DNA of 64,000 nt from contig NZ_CAHLAR010000011.1 in the NCBI RefSeq assembly GCF_903652925.1, positions 1 through 64,000 on the forward strand. The letters are read 5' to 3'. Below, one piece after another: positions 59,485 through 64,000 of this stretch (the first letter of the stretch is position 1; the number at the start of each line of letters is the position of its first letter). The notes beneath the pieces are model-generated. The model saw only the letters and a list, made by a program, of their open reading frames with translations, was not told where the DNA came from and searched no databases. This DNA is from Achromobacter anxifer (GTDB lineage Bacteria > Pseudomonadota > Gammaproteobacteria > Burkholderiales > Burkholderiaceae_B). The translations under genes and the position numbers were made by a program.

Positions 59485-60920
59485 CGGGGCCGCTCGCCCA
59501 CGATGCGTGCGAGCGTCTGCAGCGCGTGGGTGATCTCGGGCGTGGTGCGCTGCCCGCAGCTGATGCGCAGGAAGTGGTTGTAGCGCGTGCCATTGGAAAA
59601 CATGGCGCCGGGCGCGACCCGTATGCCCTGGCGCAGGGCGGCTTCGAACACGTCCATGCCGGAGCGGCCGTCGGGCATTTCCACCCACAGCAGCATGCCG
59701 CCTTGCGGCACGCTCAGCCGCGTGCCGGCCGGGAAGTGCGCGGCGATGGTTTCGGCGGTCTGGTCGCGCTGCATCTTCAGTTGCCGGCGCAGGCGCGACA
59801 GATGCCGGTCATAGGCGCGCGATCCCATGAACTCCGCCACGGCCATCTGCGCCAGCGGTTCGTTGGGGCGGCTCTGCGCGAACTTCAGCATGGCGATGCG
59901 GGCCTTCCAGCGGCCGCCCAGCAGCCAGCCCAGCCGCATTCCCGGCGCCAGCGTCTTGTGCATGGACGAGCAATAGATGACGTTGCCGGTCGCGTCCCAG
60001 GACTTGGCGGCGGCCAGCGGCGTGTCGTCGTCGGTCAGCGCGCCGTAGGTGTCGTCTTCGATCAGCGGCACCTGCTGGCGTTCGCACAGGGCGACCAGCC
60101 GCGCCTTTTCCGCTTCGGGCATGACGCAGCCCAGCGGATTCTGGAAATTGGGCACCACCACCACCGCGCGGATGTTGCCATGCGTCTGGAAGGCCAGGTC
60201 CAGCGCTTCGATCGACAGGCCGTGCTGGGGGCTGGTGGGAATCTCCAGCGCCCGCATGCCCAGGCTTTCCAGGATCTGCAGCAGGCCGAAATAGGCGGGC
60301 GACTCGACCGCGATGGTGTCACCGGGCCGGGCCACCGCGCGCAGCGCCAGGTTCAGCGCCTCGATGCAGCCGTGCGTGACGATGACGTCATCGGGCGTGG
60401 CGTTGATGCCGTTGGCCAGGGCGCGCCGGGCCAGCACGGTGCGCAGTTCCGGATGCCCTTGTGGCGGTACCGGGCTGACCAGCACCTGGGGCGACAGGCG
60501 CAGCGCGCGGATCATGGCCTGCTTCAGTTCTTCCAGCGGGTAGGCCTCGGGCACCGCCGCGGCCAGGGCGAAGTTGGCGCTGACGGGATGCGCCTCGCAC
60601 TTGGCCACGAAATCCGAGACCCGGTCGTGGATGCCCACGTATTGCGCGGCGCCCAGCGTCTGGCGGATGTCAGGTTCGCCCACGGGCGGGATGCTGTTGC
60701 GCCGGGGCTTGAGCACGAAGTATCCCGAACGGGGCCGGGCTTCGATCAAGCCATCGTCTTCCAACTGGCGGCAGGCTTGCAGCGCCGTGGACAGGCTGAC
60801 GTGATGGGTGCGCACGAGGGTGCGGACCGAGGGCATGCGCTGGGCGGGAGCCAGCACGCCTGTCTGGATGGCGCGCCGGTAATGGTTCGCCAAGCGTAGG
60901 TATAGCGGTTGCGGGTCCAT
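59481..60920 (-). CDS. MocR-family regulator (GntR HTH plus aminotransferase domain)
   Basis: The 479-residue protein has a GntR winged helix (about 1-75, LYLRLANHYRRAIQTGVLAPAQRMPSVRTLVRTHHVSLSTALQACRQLE) joined to a fold-type I aminotransferase-like domain with the PLP lysine in the SSMHKTLAPGMRLGW segment (about 325-340). Such regulators use PLP as effector. It is divergent from a small cupin-like gene, the likely target. Confidence 0.88.
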   Translation of the reverse strand: MDPQPLYLRLANHYRRAIQTGVLAPAQRMPSVRTLVRTHHVSLSTALQACRQLEDDGLIEARPRSGYFVLKPRRNSIPPVGEPDIRQTLGAAQYVGIHDRVSDFVAKCEAHPVSANFALAAAVPEAYPLEELKQAMIRALRLSPQVLVSPVPPQGHPELRTVLARRALANGINATPDDVIVTHGCIEALNLALRAVARPGDTIAVESPAYFGLLQILESLGMRALEIPTSPQHGLSIEALDLAFQTHGNIRAVVVVPNFQNPLGCVMPEAEKARLVALCERQQVPLIEDDTYGALTDDDTPLAAAKSWDATGNVIYCSSMHKTLAPGMRLGWLLGGRWKARIAMLKFAQSRPNEPLAQMAVAEFMGSRAYDRHLSRLRRQLKMQRDQTAETIAAHFPAGTRLSVPQGGMLLWVEMPDGRSGMDVFEAALRQGIRVAPGAMFSNGTRYNHFLRISCGQRTTPEITHALQTLARIVGERPR

Positions 60921-61012
60921 GCGCCGATCATGCTCCCCGAGGTTGGAATGAGGGTAGGCACAGATTCATGCAAAGTACACCATAACAGGTGGAAAATCGA
61001 GGTTCTGCACCG

Positions 61013-61030
61013 GTACAGAAACCCAGAGAG
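61013..61030. promoter_or_regulatory. Candidate MocR operator
   Basis: TTCTG (61013-61017) and CAGAA (61026-61030) flank CACCGGTA in the region between the MocR gene and the gene at 61090. A spaced CTG/CAG dyad in the shared region is compatible with a MocR site; the assignment is by position. Confidence 0.35.
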
Positions 61031-61089
61031 TGTGACTGTTGCGCATAGCAGGGGGCGCGTAGCCTGTGATTGTCCTACTGGAGATGATC

Positions 61090-61470
61090 ATGACCATGAA
61101 TTCCGCCCCCGATGCGCTGGCCCGCCGCCTCGAACTCGCCGCCGGCGCCAGCCGCAAACTCGTGTTGGGCGCAGGCGCCACCCTGGTCTGCGTCAGCGGC
61201 AGCGTGCGCGTCGAAGAGCCCGCGACCGGCCCGGAAGCCGCGGGAGGATTGCCTGGCGCGGTTTCGGTGCGCATCAATGCCGGGGAAGGGCATGGACTGG
61301 CATACGGCGGCGTGGCGCGGGTCACGGCCATCGGGGCCGCGGAAGTGATCTGCCTGGACAAACCAGGCCCGCTTGGCCGGTTTTTGCGCGCCGCGACCAC
61401 TTTTTTTCAGGTGAATTCGACCGAAACTGGAAAAAATGCGCTGGGTGCGCTGCACAAGATTTCAAAATGA
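61090..61470 (+). CDS. Small protein, probably DUF2917-like
   Basis: The 126-residue protein has a beta-rich core (SRKLVLGAGATLVCVSGSVRVEEP, then INAGEGHGLAYGGVARVTAIG) like small DUF2917 or cupin-like proteins often found next to MocR genes in Burkholderiales. CTGGAG lies six bases before the ATG at 61090. It lies 20 bases before the tRNA gene. The family name is tentative. Confidence 0.6.
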   Translation: MTMNSAPDALARRLELAAGASRKLVLGAGATLVCVSGSVRVEEPATGPEAAGGLPGAVSVRINAGEGHGLAYGGVARVTAIGAAEVICLDKPGPLGRFLRAATTFFQVNSTETGKNALGALHKISK

Positions 61471-61490
61471 TGTATGATTCACACATCAGA

Positions 61491-61567
<77 letters not shown>

Positions 61568-61633
61568 GTTTCAAGCAGGACCCGGATGTTCCGGCAGCAC
61601 GTCGAAAGATGCGCGTCGAACAGCCACCAGCAG

Positions 61634-61666
61634 AAAAAAGCCGCGAATTCATCGCGGCTTTTTTTT
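61634..61666 (+). terminator. Intrinsic terminator after the tRNA gene
   Basis: AAAAAAGCCGCGA and TCGCGGCTTTTTTTT arms surround ATTCA, 66 bases after the tRNA. Confidence 0.9.
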
Positions 61667-61793
61667 CGCCGCTTGCTCTGCGTCAAACCTTTGTTCCAGT
61701 CCGGACTTTCCCTGGTGTTCGTGGCCGCACAGCGTTGCGGCCCTGCGCTACCATGGGCCACGCGCGCTAGTTTGCCGCACTCGAGGAGGGTCC

Positions 61794-62138
61794 ATGGGAA
61801 CAGCAAAATACGATCATCCCGGCTATGTCGCCGATACCGGCGCTGACGGCAAATTCCACGTGGGCATATGGTGCCCGCACGGCTATCCTGCCCATATTCA
61901 TATCGGCCGCCCCGCGGAGCGCGGCGATCCCCAGGCGCTGCTGCGTCTGCGCATACCGGACGGGGTGTTCCAGTCCTTGCCCGACGATCCCGAAACCCTG
62001 TGCCGCCGCGCGCTCGGCCAGGCGTTGGGCGCCGGGCTGCTGCCCTCGGTCTCGGTGGATGGTGAATTCCAGGAACTGCGTTTCGAACTGGACTCCGAAC
62101 CCTGGTCCGGACCCATGCTATCCGCCGCCCACGCCTGA
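61794..62138 (+). CDS. Small protein of unknown function
   Basis: The 114-residue protein starts MGTAKYDHPGYVADTGADGKFHVGIWCPHGYPAHIHIGR; its His-rich centre (PHGYPAHIHIG) could bind metal but no known motif is present. GAGGAGGG lies before the ATG, a strong ribosome-binding site. A CCGGG/CCCGG hairpin and the second copy of the 91-base element follow within 50 bases. No family recognised. Confidence 0.6.
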   Translation: MGTAKYDHPGYVADTGADGKFHVGIWCPHGYPAHIHIGRPAERGDPQALLRLRIPDGVFQSLPDDPETLCRRALGQALGAGLLPSVSVDGEFQELRFELDSEPWSGPMLSAAHA

Positions 62139-62186
62139 GGCGCAAGCGCGGCAAGAGCCGGGAACTTGCCCGGTTTGCAGGCCGAA

Positions 62187-62277
62187 TTACCCACAGCCAT
62201 TGTGGACAAGCCTTGGGATAGCCTCTGCGTATTTCGGGTTTTCCCTGTAATAACAAAGGCTTGGCGCCTGCGGTCAA
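62187..62277. repeat. 91-bp intergenic element, copy B
   Basis: Second copy of the element at 58470-58560, same length without gaps. It has TTACCCACA-N5-TGTGGACAA, the shared 21-base block that ends CTTGGGATAG, then ACAAAGGCTTG and the terminal GCGGTCAA. On the minus strand TTGACC and TTATTA are 18 bases apart. Like copy A, it lies 30-50 bases after the stop of a small gene of unknown function. Confidence 0.65.
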
Positions 62278-62304
62278 TAAACGCCCCAAAGGGGGCGTTT
62301 ATTG
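62275..62304. terminator. Perfect 13-bp hairpin after element B
   Basis: CAATAAACGCCCC (62275-62287) and GGGGCGTTTATTG (62292-62304) are perfect arms with a four-base loop. There is no further T-tract, though TTTATT lies at the end of the stem, so termination is possible in either direction. Confidence 0.6.
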
Positions 62305-62449
62305 CGTCTGTCCCGCCCGCGCAGCGGGGCTGTGCGACAATCTTTTCCCCCTGCGGCGCGGCCGCGTCTCCTCGGCCTTTCCCTCCCGGTTTGTCTCCCA
62401 TGTTCTGTGTTTTGCGTATCCATTCCCTCGGCTTGAAGGCGCCTGCGCC

Positions 62450-63721
62450 ATGAGTCCGGCAGCCGCGCGCGTCGCGGTCATCGGCGGCGGTCCGGCAGGC
62501 CTGATGGCCGCCGAACGCTTGAGCGCGCAGGGCGTGGAGGTGGACGTGTTTGACGCCATGCCCTCGGTGGGGCGCAAGTTCCTGATGGCGGGGCGCGGCG
62601 GATTGAATCTGACTCATAGCGAACCGGCCGCGCCGTTCCTGGCGCGTTACGGAGAGCGCGCGCCGCAAGTGGCGCCCTGGCTGCGGGCGCTGGATGCCGC
62701 TGCGCTGCGCGAATGGACGCACGGCCTGGGCATCCAGACCTTCGTGGGTTCGTCCGGCCGCGTGTTTCCCCAGGAGATGAAGGCCGCTCCCTTATTGCGG
62801 GCCTGGCTGGCCAGGTTGCGCGCCAGCGGCGTGCGCCTGCACATGCGGCATCGCTGGCTGGGCTGGTCCCCGGGTTCGCAGCCGGGCGCGGCGACGTTGC
62901 GTTTTCAGACGCCCGAGGGCTTGCGGGAGCATGCGGCCGACGCCGTGGTGCTGGCGCTGGGCGGGGGCAGCTGGGCCAAGCTCGGGTCGGACGGCACCTG
63001 GGTGCAGGGACTCCAGGCGCACGGCATCGGAGTTGCGCCGTTGCGCCCGGCCAATTGCGGCTTCGACGTGGCGTGGTCGGATCATTTCCGCGAGCGCAAT
63101 GCGGGGCAGCCGGTCAAATCCGTGGCCATGTCTTGCGAGACCGGGGCAGGCGGCAAGTTGGCCAGGCAGGGGGAGTTCGTCATTTCGGAAACCGGCATCG
63201 AAGGCAGCCTGGTCTACGCCTTGTCGGCGCCGCTGCGCGACCAGATCGACGCGCAAGGGTACGCTACCGCCATGCTGGATCTGGCCCCCGATTGGCCCCA
63301 GGAAAAAGTTTTGGCCGCGGTGACGCATCCGCGCGGTTCGCGTTCGATGTCCAGCCATCTGCAAAGCCGCTTGGGCCTGATCGGGGTAAAGGCGGGCCTG
63401 CTGCGCGAATGCGCCACGGCCGAGGACTTCCGCGATCCCGAGCGGCTGGGCTTGCGCATCAAGGCGCTGCCCCTGCGTTTGCTGCGGGCGCGCCCCATCG
63501 ACGAGGCGATCAGCACTGCGGGCGGGGTGGCGTTCGACGCGCTCGATCCCGGCCTGATGCTACGTCAGGTTCCAGGGGTGTTCTGCGCGGGGGAAATGCT
63601 GGATTGGGAGGCGCCTACGGGCGGCTACCTGCTGACGGCTTGCATGGCCAGCGCCGTGGTTGCGGCGGCTGGCGTGGTGGATTTCCTGCGAGCCGGCGGG
63701 CGGATGCCGCCGGCGGCTTGA
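62450..63721 (+). CDS. NAD(P)/FAD-dependent oxidoreductase (HI0933/BaiN family, TIGR03862-like)
   Basis: The 423-residue flavoprotein has an N-terminal FAD-binding GGGPAGLMAAERLSAQGVEVDVFD, the family signature GRKFLMAGRGGLNLTHSE near 40-57, and the C-terminal FCAGEMLDWEAPTGGYLLTACMASA. Substrate is unknown. The ATG at 62450 gives the standard N-terminus; upstream in-frame starts (62261) overlap the hairpin and have no homology. Confidence 0.87.
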   Translation: MSPAAARVAVIGGGPAGLMAAERLSAQGVEVDVFDAMPSVGRKFLMAGRGGLNLTHSEPAAPFLARYGERAPQVAPWLRALDAAALREWTHGLGIQTFVGSSGRVFPQEMKAAPLLRAWLARLRASGVRLHMRHRWLGWSPGSQPGAATLRFQTPEGLREHAADAVVLALGGGSWAKLGSDGTWVQGLQAHGIGVAPLRPANCGFDVAWSDHFRERNAGQPVKSVAMSCETGAGGKLARQGEFVISETGIEGSLVYALSAPLRDQIDAQGYATAMLDLAPDWPQEKVLAAVTHPRGSRSMSSHLQSRLGLIGVKAGLLRECATAEDFRDPERLGLRIKALPLRLLRARPIDEAISTAGGVAFDALDPGLMLRQVPGVFCAGEMLDWEAPTGGYLLTACMASAVVAAAGVVDFLRAGGRMPPAA

Positions 63722-63733
63722 AGCGGGGCAGGC

Positions 63734-64000
63734 TCAGGAGCCCGAGGAGTAGGGCGCCAGACCCAGCGGTGCGCGCGGCGCCAGGTCGCCGACGACTTGG
63801 CCGACCACGGGAGCGCCGCCTTCGGGTTGCGTGATGATGCCGATGACGCGGGTAATGGAACTGGCCGGTATGTCGGTGCCGTGTGCCGGATCCTGGACCA
63901 GTTGCCAGATGGCGGGTTCCTCGGGAGCTGTATCTTGCTCGGAGTTGTCCAGGCAGCTGCGGGCAAAGGCAGACCAGTCCGAAGCGTTGCAGGGCAAGCC
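63734..64000 (-). CDS. C-terminal part of an unknown protein (runs off the window)
   Basis: A minus-strand frame is open from the window edge to a stop at 63734, giving at least 87 residues with motifs such as ITRVIGIITQPEGGAPVVGQVVGDLAPRAPLGLAP. A TTG at 63997 is unlikely to be the true start. It is convergent with the flavoprotein gene. No family recognised. Confidence 0.45.
   Translation of the reverse strand, partial: GLPCNASDWSAFARSCLDNSEQDTAPEEPAIWQLVQDPAHGTDIPASSITRVIGIITQPEGGAPVVGQVVGDLAPRAPLGLAPYSSGS

Larger units (their letters stand above)
62139..62449. other. Intergenic region with repeat and hairpin
   Basis: This 311-base gap holds a small CCGGG-CCCGG hairpin followed by TTT (about 62160-62178), the 91-base element copy B, a 13-base perfect hairpin (62275-62304), and about 145 bases of T/C-rich sequence before the flavoprotein gene in which I see no clear promoter. 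Confidence 0.5.

Overview
The window is a high-GC, gene-dense chromosomal segment of a betaproteobacterium of the family Alcaligenaceae, most likely Achromobacter or a close Bordetella relative. The reasons are the gene orders rluB-rimP-nusA-infB-rbfA-truB-typA, xseB-ispA-dxs, folE2-DUF817 and rpsF-priB-rpsR-rplI; the presence of two Bug-type periplasmic receptors without their membrane partners; many LysR regulators; and a GC-rich tandem repeat of a kind common in these genomes. I could not run any search, so genus level is an inference.

Layout. 1-8865 is the transcription/translation operon (tail of rluB, then rimP, nusA, infB, rbfA, truB, typA) closed by a terminator. 8882-19464 is accessory catabolism: a tautomerase, two LysR regulators, a catechol/benzoate block (catB, catA, an aromatic-acid MFS transporter, benD), then a LysR / Bug receptor / M20 peptidase unit and a tandem repeat. 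19484-31438 is mixed core metabolism: a LOG protein, polA, a ZIP metal transporter with a likely metal-regulated promoter, dienelactone hydrolase, Na/Pi transporter, sdaA, htpX, a DMT transporter, a sulfurtransferase and a cupin. 31524-32683 is a citrate-synthase-like gene broken by a frameshift.

32759-40442 is a 2-aminoethylphosphonate (AEP) utilisation island: a PhnZ-type HD oxygenase and a LysR regulator on one strand; an ABC ATPase, a fused permease, PhnX, a binding protein and an FAD-dependent amine oxidoreductase on the other. No PhnW transaminase and no PhnY are present, so the FAD enzyme is predicted to make phosphonoacetaldehyde oxidatively for PhnX, with the HD oxygenase as a possible side entry. 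A Rieske oxygenase with an attenuator-like leader, an acyltransferase and a Bug/IclR pair follow.

45092-54318 is core again: xseB-ispA-dxs (isoprenoids), folE2-DUF817, the S6/PriB/S18/L9 operon, a kinase-fold protein that lacks the usual catalytic Asp, and dnaB. 54340-64000 carries an SBF-like transporter, pdxA, a lipoprotein, an Lrp regulator, several small unknown genes, a MocR-DedA pair divergent from a small cupin-like gene, initiator tRNA-Met, and an HI0933-type flavoprotein. A 91-bp intergenic element with paired DnaA-box-like sites occurs twice in this last part.
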